DNA of 9,062 nucleotides from Campylobacteraceae bacterium (GCA_027066355.1 JAMONW010000114.1:1-9062), one strand, 5' to 3'. Shown: positions 1-6,919, counted from the stretch's first letter. Notes: generated by a model from the sequence alone, not told the origin. Made by a program: numbers and translations.

Positions 1-7
1 TCTCCTG
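1..7 (-). promoter_or_regulatory. Shine-Dalgarno of a gene beyond the left edge
   Basis: Read on the minus strand the window ends in AGCAGGAGA, which contains a good SD core (AGGAG). No start codon follows inside the window, so the gene itself would begin a few bases past the left edge. In C. jejuni the genes downstream of ftsH are phospholipid synthesis genes (pssA, psd); whether the same holds here is inference. Confidence 0.5.
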
Positions 8-16
8 CTAAAATTA

Positions 17-22
17 ATTATA
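17..22 (-). promoter_or_regulatory. Predicted sigma-70 type -10 box for the downstream gene
   Basis: The minus strand shows TTTTGTATAAT, with a perfect TATAAT hexamer about ten bases before the SD at the left edge. There is no good -35 at 17 nt spacing (CCTAGA). That is normal for Campylobacterota, whose vegetative promoters rely on the -10 box and T-rich upstream sequence. It would give a separate start of transcription for the gene after ftsH with a very short leader. In a region this AT-rich the hexamer could also occur by chance. Confidence 0.4.
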
Positions 23-117
23 CAAAAGACTTTAAATATTCTAGGTTAAAGTAAATTGATATAGTCTAATATCTTATTTTGAAAGTTTAAATATAAACAA
101 TAGCAAGAAAGAGCTTA

Positions 118-2079
118 TTAATCTTGCTTCTCTTTTGCCTCTTCCTCTTTTGCTACAATATCTCTATGAGCTAATCTTGACTCTTTGCCATGCTCTTTTT
201 CAAACTCTTCTATAATTTCTCTAACTTTGCTACCCTCTATTACCTCTTTATCTAGTAGTTCAGCAGTCATATTTTCAATTGCTTCACCATACTCTTTTAG
301 GGTATCTTTTACAAAGTTGTAGCGTTCATCAAGTATAGATTTTATTTTTTCATCAATAGCTTCAGCCATCTTTTCACTATAATCTTTAATACTTTGTCCT
401 CCACCTAAAAAAGCACCACCGCTACTTTGCTCTAACACCATAAGTCCTGCTACATCACTCATACCATATTTTGTAATCATATCTTTTAAAATATCTGTTG
501 CTCTTTGCAAGTCGTTTCCAGCCCCCGTGCTTATATCGCCTACAAAAATCTCTTCAGCAGCGCGACCACCAAGAAGAACATCAACCTCAGCCATAAGCTC
601 ATGTTTTTGCTTTAAAAAGCGGTTCTCTTCATCTGGTAGGTGCAGTGTATATCCTAAAGCACCTAAGCCTCTTGGGATAATAGAAACTTTTGTAACTCTA
701 GTAGCACCTTTTGTAAGCTCTGCCATAAGTGCGTGTCCGCTTTCGTGGTAGCTTACAATCTTTTTCTCAAGCTCATTAATTTTGCGGTTTTTCTTCTCTA
801 AGCCTACAAAAGCTCTCTCAATTGCTTCCATTAAATCTTTTTGTTCAATTTGTTTTTTGTTTGCACGACCAGCAAGAAGTGCTGCTTCATTTATAATATT
901 TGCTAAATCTGCTCCCGCAAGTCCTGCAGTTGCTTTTGCAATCTCTTCTAAATTAACTTCAGGTGAAAGTTTAACATCTTTAGAGTGAATTTTTAAAATT
1001 TGTAATCTTCCTTCAAAATCTGGCTTATCAACAAGCACTTGTCTATCAAATCTACCTGCCCTAAGAAGTGCAGGGTCAAGCACCTCTGGGCGGTTAGTTG
1101 CAGCTAAAACAATTACAGGAGTATTTGTTCCAAAACCATCCATCTCTGCAAGAAGCTGATTTAGAGTTTGCTCTCTCTCATCATTTCCACCCATTGGACC
1201 ACCTGCAGTTCTGCTTTTTCCAATAGCATCTATTTCATCTATAAAGATAATGCTAGGTGCCTCTTTTTTAGCTTGTTCAAACAAATCTCTTACACGACTA
1301 GCCCCAACACCTACAAACATCTCTATAAAACTACTTCCACTTACTGAGAAAAATGGCACACTTGCTTCTCCTGCAACTGCCTTTGCTAAAAGTGTTTTAC
1401 CAGTTCCAGGAGGTCCTACAAGAAGCACACCTTTTGGAATTTTTGCTCCAAGCTCAATGTAGCGCTCTGGATATTTAAGAAAGTCAACTATCTCTTTAAC
1501 CTCTTCTTTGGCTTCATCAACTCCTGCTACATCATCAAACTTTACATCTGGCTTTTCAGAATTAATAAGCTTTCCAGCTTTTCCAACGCCAAGTATTCCA
1601 CCACCTACACCTTTGCTCATCTTTTTAGCCAAAAATATCCAAATTGCAAAGAAAATTAAAATTGGCAAAACTGAACTAATTAACTCTGCTACAATTCCAC
1701 CACCCATTACTCCAATATATTTAACTTTATGCTCATCCAAAAGCTTCACAAATGTTGGATCACTTGCTGGAATTTTTTCTGCTACATATCTTGTTACCCT
1801 ACCATCACCTTTTCCAATTGCTTCAATTACTGTTGGTGTAATTTTAAGCTCACTAATTTTATCCTCTTTTACTAAGTTTTTAATATCAGAATAGCTAACT
1901 TTTTTAGTTTGAACTACTGTTTTATTGCCTGTATTTAATGTTGTCATACCTTCTGGTGTGCCAACAACTGCTTTAAATATTAAAATAACTACAATAGAGA
2001 ATATTGCAAATGCAATTAATGGATTATCTTTAAAAAAGTTATTGTTGTTATTATTATCATTATTACTATTTTGTGCCAT
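118..2079 (-). CDS. ftsH: ATP-dependent zinc metalloprotease FtsH
   Basis: FtsH is a hexameric inner-membrane AAA+ protease that extracts and degrades misfolded or short-lived membrane and cytosolic proteins. At 653 residues it has the usual length. It has an Asn-rich N-terminus (residues 4-14), a first membrane helix (about 20-39), a small periplasmic domain (about 40-127), a second helix (about 129-151) and the AAA module. The AAA module shows Walker A GPPGTGKT (222-229), pore loop FVG (255-257), Walker B IIFIDE (277-282) and the second region of homology with its arginine residues (326-346). The peptidase domain has HESGH (445-449), with D523 in GND as likely third zinc ligand, and the C-terminus is a charged coiled coil. 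The start is set by SD AAAGGA, which overlaps the prmA stop; only 2 nt separate the genes. All catalytic residues are present. Confidence 0.97.
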   Translation of the reverse strand: MAQNSNNDNNNNNNFFKDNPLIAFAIFSIVVILIFKAVVGTPEGMTTLNTGNKTVVQTKKVSYSDIKNLVKEDKISELKITPTVIEAIGKGDGRVTRYVAEKIPASDPTFVKLLDEHKVKYIGVMGGGIVAELISSVLPILIFFAIWIFLAKKMSKGVGGGILGVGKAGKLINSEKPDVKFDDVAGVDEAKEEVKEIVDFLKYPERYIELGAKIPKGVLLVGPPGTGKTLLAKAVAGEASVPFFSVSGSSFIEMFVGVGASRVRDLFEQAKKEAPSIIFIDEIDAIGKSRTAGGPMGGNDEREQTLNQLLAEMDGFGTNTPVIVLAATNRPEVLDPALLRAGRFDRQVLVDKPDFEGRLQILKIHSKDVKLSPEVNLEEIAKATAGLAGADLANIINEAALLAGRANKKQIEQKDLMEAIERAFVGLEKKNRKINELEKKIVSYHESGHALMAELTKGATRVTKVSIIPRGLGALGYTLHLPDEENRFLKQKHELMAEVDVLLGGRAAEEIFVGDISTGAGNDLQRATDILKDMITKYGMSDVAGLMVLEQSSGGAFLGGGQSIKDYSEKMAEAIDEKIKSILDERYNFVKDTLKEYGEAIENMTAELLDKEVIEGSKVREIIEEFEKEHGKESRLAHRDIVAKEEEAKEKQD

Positions 2080-2081
2080 TT

Positions 2082-2885
2082 TTATCCTTTATAAATTAGA
2101 GTTACCCACTCATCTTTAGCGACTCTTTGAATTAAAACTAAATCACTAAATTCGTTTGTAACTATAGTCTCTTTTTTATCTAAAATTCCTGAAAGTATTA
2201 AGTATCCATTAGCTTTTATTCGATTTTTTAGCTCATTTGCCAAGATTTTTAATACATCAGCTATAATATTTGCTACTACTATATCATATTTTTGATTAGT
2301 TTTATTTACTGAACCTTCCCAAATTTTATTATATGTTTGATTATTTAGTTCAAAATTCTCTTTTGCACTATCAACTGCTAAGGGGTCAGTATCGCATAAA
2401 TCAACCTCTGCTCCTTTATATGCCCCAGCAAGTGCTAAAATACCACTACCACAACCAACATCAAGTAGTGTATCTCCTCTTTTTACATATTTACTAATTG
2501 CACCTAAACAACTAAATGTAGTAGCATGATGCCCAGAACCAAAAGCAAGTGCAGGATTTATTAAAATATTAATTTTTCCCTTCTTTGGCTCATACCAAGA
2601 GGGATATACATAAAACTCCCCTGCTTCAATTGGTTGCACACTATCTTGATACTTCTTAATCCAATCAATATTTGCTTTTTCCTCTTTTTGATAACTAAGC
2701 TCGATAGTATCTTTTAGTGCATCTAACTTTTGCTCAAGCTCTAAAGTGTCATTTGTAGTTCTTAAAATTACAAAATCCTCTCCAAACTCAACCGCCTCAT
2801 TAGTAACTGTAGCAACAAAATCACCTAAAAGCTCCACAAACTCCGGATTTGTAGTAACCTTAAACTCTATATAACTATCTTCCAT
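2082..2885 (-). CDS. prmA: Ribosomal protein L11 methyltransferase
   Basis: PrmA is a cytosolic SAM-dependent enzyme that trimethylates ribosomal protein L11. The 267-residue product has the family's N-terminal L11-binding part (about 1-95), then the conserved GSGHHATT segment (116-123, matching the GTGTHPTT type). The Rossmann SAM site is DVGCGSG (142-148), with an acidic residue ending strand 2 (D165 in LCDTD) and the post-motif NII (206-208). It is somewhat shorter than the E. coli enzyme (293 aa), mostly in the N-terminal part. SD AAAGGA at 2891-2896 lies 5 nt before the ATG. It is followed after 2 nt by ftsH, and the same neighbour pair occurs in C. jejuni. Upstream, towards hisA, is a 64-nt spacer filled by a heptamer array. 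Which lysines of L11 are modified cannot be read from the sequence. Confidence 0.93.
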   Translation of the reverse strand: MEDSYIEFKVTTNPEFVELLGDFVATVTNEAVEFGEDFVILRTTNDTLELEQKLDALKDTIELSYQKEEKANIDWIKKYQDSVQPIEAGEFYVYPSWYEPKKGKINILINPALAFGSGHHATTFSCLGAISKYVKRGDTLLDVGCGSGILALAGAYKGAEVDLCDTDPLAVDSAKENFELNNQTYNKIWEGSVNKTNQKYDIVVANIIADVLKILANELKNRIKANGYLILSGILDKKETIVTNEFSDLVLIQRVAKDEWVTLIYKG

Positions 2886-2901
2886 TTAATTCCTTTATAA
2901 A

Positions 2902-2936
2902 CCAAGCTCTACGCTCTATGCTCTTAGCTCTAAGCT
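2902..2936 (+). repeat. Five-unit heptamer array, consensus CTNNGCT
   Basis: Five back-to-back 7-base units fill the prmA-hisA spacer on the plus strand. Each reads CT-NN-GCT (the first begins CC), with middle pairs AA, AC, AT, TA and AA in order. The outer bases are almost constant while the middle two vary. The array is 35 bp and ends on the base that opens the hairpin at 2936-2966. A related array of the same length and consensus lies in the ccoS-ccoI spacer. Confidence 0.85.
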
Positions 2937-2966
2937 AGTTTCAAAAAACCTAGCTTTTTGAAACTA
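2936..2966. repeat. Perfect 12-bp inverted repeat spanning the hisA stop codon
   Basis: Arms at 2936-2947 and 2955-2966 (TAGTTTCAAAAA and its exact complement) enclose a 7-base loop. The right arm is the last coding part of hisA, the stop lies in the loop, and the left arm is the start of the spacer. The stem is AU-rich and no U run follows on the minus strand, so it is not a textbook intrinsic terminator. It may instead affect mRNA stability or processing between hisA and prmA; that is inference. Confidence 0.75.
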
Positions 2967-3663
2967 ACCTAAACGCTTCATCTAAATCCAAAGTCCCTTC
3001 ATAAAAGGCTTTGCCAACAATTGTTCCATCAATACCAGCTTCAAGCAAAGCTTTAATATCATTAATATCCTTTAGCCCTCCACTTGCAATTGTCTCAATG
3101 CCACTTGCCTCTTTTATAGCTTTGGTAAATTCAATATTTACTCCACTCATCATACCATCGCGACTTACATCAGTGCAAATAATTGCCTCAACTCCGCAAG
3201 AGGCAAACTTTTTTGCTAAATCAGTAGCTTTCATCTCACTTGTCTTAGCCCAACCCTCAACCGCTACAAATCCATCAATTGCATCAATTCCTACCACAAT
3301 TGGATACTTGAGTGCCATCTCTTTTACAAAATCAGGGTTTTTAACTGCTATAGAGCCTAAAATCAATCTATCAATCCCTAAATCAAGATACATCTTTATA
3401 GTATCTTCATCTCTTATTCCACCACCAAGTTCAAGTTTTAAATTGGTATTTTCTCTAATCTTTTTAATTTGCTCTAAATTCTTAGGCTCTCCTGCAAATG
3501 CACCGTTTAAATCCACCAAATGCACCCACTTACTCCCAAGCTCTTCAAAACGCTTTGCAACCTGCCAAGGCTCAGAACTATAAATCTTAGCCGTATCCAT
3601 AAGCCCCTTTGTTAGACGCACTGCTTGTCCATCTTTTAAATCAATTGCTGGTAGTATTGTCAT
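2950..3663 (-). CDS. hisA: ProFAR isomerase HisA
   Basis: HisA (1-(5-phosphoribosyl)-5-[(5-phosphoribosylamino)methylideneamino]imidazole-4-carboxamide isomerase) performs the Amadori rearrangement of step four of histidine synthesis in the cytosol. The 237-residue (beta-alpha)8 barrel has normal length. It shows the catalytic aspartates D8 (LPAIDLKDG) and D127 (GIDAIDG), the first phosphate-binding site GGGIR (80-84), TDVSRDG (164-170) and the second phosphate site ASGG (193-196) followed by GKAFYEG. The ATG overlaps the stop of the upstream TOPRIM-like gene by one base (TAATG). Its SD, AAGGAAG, lies inside the last codons of that gene, so translation is probably coupled to it. The usual neighbour HisH is displaced by about 1.5 kb. 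HisF, which acts next, is not in the window. Confidence 0.96.
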   Translation of the reverse strand: MTILPAIDLKDGQAVRLTKGLMDTAKIYSSEPWQVAKRFEELGSKWVHLVDLNGAFAGEPKNLEQIKKIRENTNLKLELGGGIRDEDTIKMYLDLGIDRLILGSIAVKNPDFVKEMALKYPIVVGIDAIDGFVAVEGWAKTSEMKATDLAKKFASCGVEAIICTDVSRDGMMSGVNIEFTKAIKEASGIETIASGGLKDINDIKALLEAGIDGTIVGKAFYEGTLDLDEAFRLVSKS

Positions 3664-4202
3664 TACTCTTCCTTAAATAAGTTTGTTAGTTTTTGTTTTA
3701 ATTCGTTAAAGTTTGGATGATTGTAATCAAAAGGATACTTTTTTTGTTTGTAAAAACTATTAAATACCCATTTATCATTTAATTCATATTGATAACAATC
3801 TCTAAACTGCTCTATACACTCTTGTTGTTCATTGTCTAAAACAGATAATAAAAAACTCTCTAAATACCCTGTTTCTCTATTTTTATCACTAAATATAAAG
3901 TAATCTATTGGTAACTCAAAAGCTAAATTTTCAATTAACTCTTTTAACTTCTCTTCTGTTTTCTTATATCCTCTAATTGGACACTCATCTTTTGGATCAT
4001 CTGCATCTACTGCTATAAAAATCTTCTCTACAATATCAAGCTCTTTTTCAATTTCATCATATAAAAAATGGCTTAACTTAAATATATTGTCTTTACCTTC
4101 AAAAATTTTAAATTCATATTTAGTTTTTTCAATATTTAAACTATTTAAAAAATCCTCAAAAAACTCTTTATCAGTAATTCCTTCTACAATAAAAATCACC
4201 AT
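3663..4202 (-). CDS. Small TOPRIM-like (DUF3226-type) protein, partner of an AAA ATPase
   Basis: This 179-residue protein has the layout of a TOPRIM fold. An N-terminal strand carries VEGITD with glutamate E7. A second strand ends in AVDADD (64-69) with D66 and D68, and a later GYLES element (112-116) contributes E115. These fit the metal-binding acids of OLD/DUF3226/RloB-like nucleases, but nuclease activity is inferred, not shown. The start overlaps the stop of the ATPase gene by 7 nt (ATGGTGA). A GAGG 7 nt upstream serves as SD. The stop overlaps the hisA start. The constant pairing of such proteins with AAA_15/AAA_21-type ATPases in split OLD-like systems suggests the two form one complex. 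It is much smaller than PARIS AriB, so it is not simply AriB. Composition is AT-rich: two 60-base lines counted by hand give 20 and 25% GC. Confidence 0.75.
   Translation of the reverse strand: MVIFIVEGITDKEFFEDFLNSLNIEKTKYEFKIFEGKDNIFKLSHFLYDEIEKELDIVEKIFIAVDADDPKDECPIRGYKKTEEKLKELIENLAFELPIDYFIFSDKNRETGYLESFLLSVLDNEQQECIEQFRDCYQYELNDKWVFNSFYKQKKYPFDYNHPNFNELKQKLTNLFKEE
3670..3677. repeat. 8-bp direct repeat at the hisA-side border of the cassette
   Basis: TCCTTAAA on the plus strand (TTTAAGGA on the minus strand) is identical to the copy at 5180-5187, 1510 bp away. This copy covers the hisA SD. Exact recombination between the two would remove both cassette genes and leave hisH followed by SD and hisA. 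The AAGGA core is expected in any SD, so only the extra bases are informative. Confidence 0.5.
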
Positions 4203-5173
4203 CCTCTAACCTCATTGCCAGTTTCTAGCTCTCTAAAAAATCTTTCACTATCCATAACAATAGCTCTTGGTTTATTATATTTATTTATTCCCATCTCTAT
4301 AAATGCTATCTCTTTATCTTCTAATTTTTTTGCAACTCTTGCATAACTTTCTATACACTCTTTAGAGTGAGTAGTAGCAAAAACTTGAACATTTTGCTCT
4401 TTTGATAGAGTTAAGATCAACTCCCATAGTTTATCGAAATTTGTATAGTGTATGCCGTTTTCTATCTCGTCTATAAAAATAATATTATTTCTAAAACTCC
4501 ATATAGCTGATATATAAGCTATATAATATTTTACTCCATCTCCATATTCGGTTATACTGATCCACTTTTTTCTAGATTTAGAATATAATTGAAAATTATT
4601 TTCAATTATATCAATTTCAATTATATCTTTATCGAATCTATTAATAATTAAATTTAATTCTTCTCTTTTTCTAAGTTTTTTTACTCCATCATATAAAATA
4701 TTTAAAAAATCCTCATTAGTATTTATCTGTGAACAATTTATACTATTGCTTGTAATAAAACTAACTAACAACTTTACATACAGTTCTGGCTTTCCCATAT
4801 TGTCTAAATCGATAGTTTCTTCATTAGTAGTTAAATTTAGTTTAAGTCTATTGTCTTCATATTTTAATTCTACCTTATATCCATTATTAAGTTGTAGCTT
4901 TAAAGGAGCAATTCTCTTTAAAATATCATACAAAACTTTTTGATTTAAGTCAGTTAATATTTTCCTAGTGCTTTCAACAGTAAAAAGAGCTGATATAAAA
5001 TTTATACTACTTTTACTTAATGCATCAGTTAAAAAACAAGCCTCCATAAAAGCAGTTTTTCCAACATTGTTTTTTCCGCCAATTAGATTAACTCTTCCAA
5101 AGCCCTCGGCTTTAAAGTCTTTAAAAAGTTTATAATCTTTAATCTCAATCTCTTTTATAAAATGCTCACTCAT
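4196..5173 (-). CDS. OLD/AAA_15-like ATPase of a putative two-gene defence cassette
   Basis: This 325-residue ABC/SMC-type ATPase resembles the OLD/AAA_15/AAA_21 group. It has an N-terminal beta-rich start (FIKEIEIKDYKLFKDF), Walker A GGKNNVGKT (32-40) and an AT-rich helical insert (about 55-200). A signature-like segment SITEYGDG (206-213) follows, then Walker B IIFIDE (231-236) continuing into ENGIH, and a switch histidine in TTHS (267-270). No membrane or secretion signal is seen. SD AAGGAG overlaps the hisH stop, and the gap to hisH is 9 nt. The TOPRIM-like partner follows with a 7-nt overlap. The pair recalls AriA/AriB of PARIS, RloA/RloB and split OLD proteins, which act against phage. 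That role here is inferred from family and pairing only; the ATPase is shorter than AriA. Six hand-counted 60-base lines across the gene give 15-30% GC. Confidence 0.8.
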   Translation of the reverse strand: MSEHFIKEIEIKDYKLFKDFKAEGFGRVNLIGGKNNVGKTAFMEACFLTDALSKSSINFISALFTVESTRKILTDLNQKVLYDILKRIAPLKLQLNNGYKVELKYEDNRLKLNLTTNEETIDLDNMGKPELYVKLLVSFITSNSINCSQINTNEDFLNILYDGVKKLRKREELNLIINRFDKDIIEIDIIENNFQLYSKSRKKWISITEYGDGVKYYIAYISAIWSFRNNIIFIDEIENGIHYTNFDKLWELILTLSKEQNVQVFATTHSKECIESYARVAKKLEDKEIAFIEMGINKYNKPRAIVMDSERFFRELETGNEVRGW

Positions 5174-5179
5174 AATTGC

Positions 5180-5187
5180 TCCTTAAA
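5180..5187. repeat. 8-bp direct repeat at the hisH-side border of the cassette
   Basis: This is the second copy of TTTAAGGA (minus strand). Here it covers the end of the last hisH codon, its TAA stop and the SD of the ATPase gene. With the copy at 3670-3677 it brackets both cassette genes precisely. Confidence 0.5.
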
Positions 5188-5797
5188 GGCTTACGAAATT
5201 CTCTAAAATCTTAAGCCCAATTTCGTGGCTCTTTTCTGGGTGGGGTTGAAAGCCATAGATGTTCTCTTTTTTAACAGCACTTACAAACTCATAGCCATAT
5301 AGTGTTTTACCAAGTGCATACTTATCATCGCAAATTACGTGGTATGAATGGACAAAATAGAGGTAAAAATCTTTTGGTAAGCCATTTAAAATATTATCAT
5401 CAAATTGCACAAACATCTCATTCCAACCCATATGTGGGACTTTTAGCTCTGGGTTGTCAAACTTACTCCTATCAAATGCTACTACTTCACCCTCTATTAA
5501 TCCTAAGCCCTCATTTGCTCCAAACTCTTGACTTTTATCAAACAAAAGCTGCATTCCAAGGCATGTTCCTAAAATATATTTTCCACTTTTTGCATACTCT
5601 AAAATTGCCTCTTTCATTCCACTTTTGTTTAAATGCTCCATTGCATCACCATAAGCACCAACTCCAGGTAAATTTATTTTATCATACTTTTTAAGTTCTT
5701 GGGGATTATTAACAAGCTTAGCCTTTGCACCAACTTTTTCAAAAGCATTTAACACAGAACCTAAATTGCCCATATTGTAATTTACAATTCCTATCAT
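5183..5797 (-). CDS. hisH: Imidazole glycerol phosphate synthase glutaminase subunit HisH
   Basis: HisH releases ammonia from glutamine and channels it to HisF, which makes imidazole glycerol phosphate and AICAR. The 204-residue class I glutamine amidotransferase has the typical N-terminus (IVNYNMGNLGSV) and the oxyanion strand PGVGAYGDAM (45-54). The nucleophile is C79 in GTCLGMQ, and H186 and E188 lie in FQPHPEKS, where most relatives have FQFHPEKS. The ATG overlaps the stop of the exonuclease gene in an ATGA (4 nt), indicating coupled translation. HisA normally follows closely, but here the ATPase/TOPRIM cassette lies between. HisF must be encoded elsewhere. All triad residues are present, so it should be functional. 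Confidence 0.96.
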   Translation of the reverse strand: MIGIVNYNMGNLGSVLNAFEKVGAKAKLVNNPQELKKYDKINLPGVGAYGDAMEHLNKSGMKEAILEYAKSGKYILGTCLGMQLLFDKSQEFGANEGLGLIEGEVVAFDRSKFDNPELKVPHMGWNEMFVQFDDNILNGLPKDFYLYFVHSYHVICDDKYALGKTLYGYEFVSAVKKENIYGFQPHPEKSHEIGLKILENFVSL

Positions 5798-6657
5798 TTT
5801 CCAATTACCTCTTTTAATGTTTCATATAGGTTTTTATCTATCTTTTCACCACTCTTTTTTTGTTTTGATATATCTTTATACAACCACTCAATATATCCTG
5901 GGTCTTGAATATAAACATCTTTAATTAAGCGCCCCTTATATTTACCAAAATTAAACTTTTTAACTAAAACTGGTTTTGCACTAAGTTCTACTAGCTTATC
6001 TAGCGCTTCAACACCCTCTAAATTTGTGCGTTTAAGTAGTTTTTGAAAAAACATTTTTAATACAACTACATCACCAATTGCTCTATGTGCATCTAACTTT
6101 ACATCATACTTTTTAGCCTTATAAATTTCATCTTTTTTACTAAATAAAATATATCTAAAAGTTTGAAGCTTATAGTTTGGCAATTCATATTCATACTCTC
6201 CTAAACTCTCTCCAAGTTCAAAAAGATGTTTTGCACACTGCAAAGTATCTATATGTTTTAAGTTTGAGTTAAACCCATAATACTCTAATCTTGCTAAATC
6301 AAATGGCAAGTTGTGTGCAATTAAATAATTTGCGGGGTTATTTAACTTAGCTAAATCTTTATAGAAGCTACTCTCTTGAAAATTTTTACACCCTTTTAAA
6401 TCTTCATTTCTAATACCATGCGTTACCATTGCTTCAGGATGAATTAATTTGCCATTACTTGTTGCACAAAGCTCTTCATACTGTTCATAATTACCTTCAC
6501 TATCTTCTACTATTGAGCCTATTTCTATAATTTGGTCATCACTTTTAGCACCTGTTGTTTCGGTATCAAAAAAAATTAATTTATATCCACTATTTAACTT
6601 ATTAACCTCATCTTGTTTATCTTCTTCTTTACTAAAATCAAAATCAAATAAATCCAT
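5794..6657 (-). CDS. DnaQ-like DEDDh 3'-5' exonuclease with ExoX-like C-terminal module
   Basis: This 287-residue protein belongs to the DNA polymerase III epsilon/RNase T superfamily. Exo I is FFDTETTG with D31 and E33. Exo II is NLPFD with D120. Exo III is DAHRAIGD with H191 and D196, marking the DEDDh class with all acids present. A C-terminal segment (about 235-260, FNFGKYKGRLIKDV then DPGYIEWLYKD) matches the small module found at the end of ExoX-like and related exonucleases, so the protein is more likely a stand-alone exonuclease than the replicative proofreading subunit. SD TAAGGA overlaps the ccoS stop, 8 nt separate the genes, and its own stop overlaps hisH by 4 nt. Substrate (DNA or RNA) cannot be told from sequence. 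Confidence 0.85.
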   Translation of the reverse strand: MDLFDFDFSKEEDKQDEVNKLNSGYKLIFFDTETTGAKSDDQIIEIGSIVEDSEGNYEQYEELCATSNGKLIHPEAMVTHGIRNEDLKGCKNFQESSFYKDLAKLNNPANYLIAHNLPFDLARLEYYGFNSNLKHIDTLQCAKHLFELGESLGEYEYELPNYKLQTFRYILFSKKDEIYKAKKYDVKLDAHRAIGDVVVLKMFFQKLLKRTNLEGVEALDKLVELSAKPVLVKKFNFGKYKGRLIKDVYIQDPGYIEWLYKDISKQKKSGEKIDKNLYETLKEVIGK

Positions 6658-6665
6658 TAATTTCC

Positions 6666-6917
6666 TTAATCTACTGGCATATAGTTTTTTTCTCTCTCTT
6701 TTGCCTTCTCTTTTTTGCGTTTAAGTGCCTCTTTTTTCTTCTGCTCCATCATAACTGCATCTTTTAACTCTTCATCACCATCAAATCTTGCGCCATCTAA
6801 AAATTTTTCTGTATCATCAAACTGCCCAGTCTTAACACCCCAAATAAGCGCCCAAAGCCCAAATGCACCAAGTGCAGTTGATATACCAATCATTAAAACT
6901 ATTACATTATCACTCAT
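6666..6917 (-). CDS. ccoS: cbb3-type cytochrome oxidase assembly protein CcoS
   Basis: CcoS is a small inner-membrane protein needed, with CcoI, for insertion of cofactors into the cbb3 oxidase. The 83-residue product has one membrane helix (about 4-26). It ends in the family hallmark, a Trp and GQFDD just after the helix (W26 and 31-35). A strongly charged Lys/Glu-rich helix (about 56-77) follows and is longer than in many homologues. SD GGAGG stands 6 nt before the ATG, inside a small palindrome. It lies downstream of ccoI, the classic partner, but with a 110-nt structured spacer between them. The downstream exonuclease starts 8 nt after its stop. Confidence 0.92.
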   Translation of the reverse strand: MSDNVIVLMIGISTALGAFGLWALIWGVKTGQFDDTEKFLDGARFDGDEELKDAVMMEQKKKEALKRKKEKAKEREKNYMPVD

Positions 6918-6919
6918 AA

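Larger units (their letters stand above)
1..117. other. Spacer downstream of ftsH
   Basis: This AT-rich stretch after the ftsH stop holds no open frame of note. No GC-rich stem followed by a T run is visible on the minus strand, so I see no intrinsic terminator for the long transcript. The only recognisable signals are the -10 box and SD near the left edge. Confidence 0.5.

Noticed and set aside
104..118. Another heptamer array or a terminator stem just after ftsH
   Set aside because: Only about one unit (TAAGCT) fits the heptamer, the next bases break the register, and the possible stem is 3 bp.
1508..1894. Plus-strand open frame of 128 codons
   Set aside because: It lies antisense to the FtsH N-terminal and membrane region, has low-complexity Ser/Thr/Pro/Ile content and no SD. 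FtsH motifs fix the real frame.
2936..2966. Intrinsic terminator after hisA
   Set aside because: The stem is nearly all A/U and no U run follows it on the minus strand. prmA continues shortly after in the same direction.
3011..3583. Plus-strand open frame of 190 codons
   Set aside because: It is entirely antisense to hisA, whose catalytic motifs are intact, and its product resembles no family.
3663..5173. Calling the cassette PARIS outright
   Set aside because: The ATPase (325 aa) and partner (179 aa) are smaller than AriA and AriB, and the partner looks like DUF3226 rather than DUF4435. Only a general split OLD-like resemblance can be supported.
5302..5694. Plus-strand open frame of 130 codons
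   Set aside because: It is a shadow of hisH with no recognisable domain and composition expected from an antisense frame.
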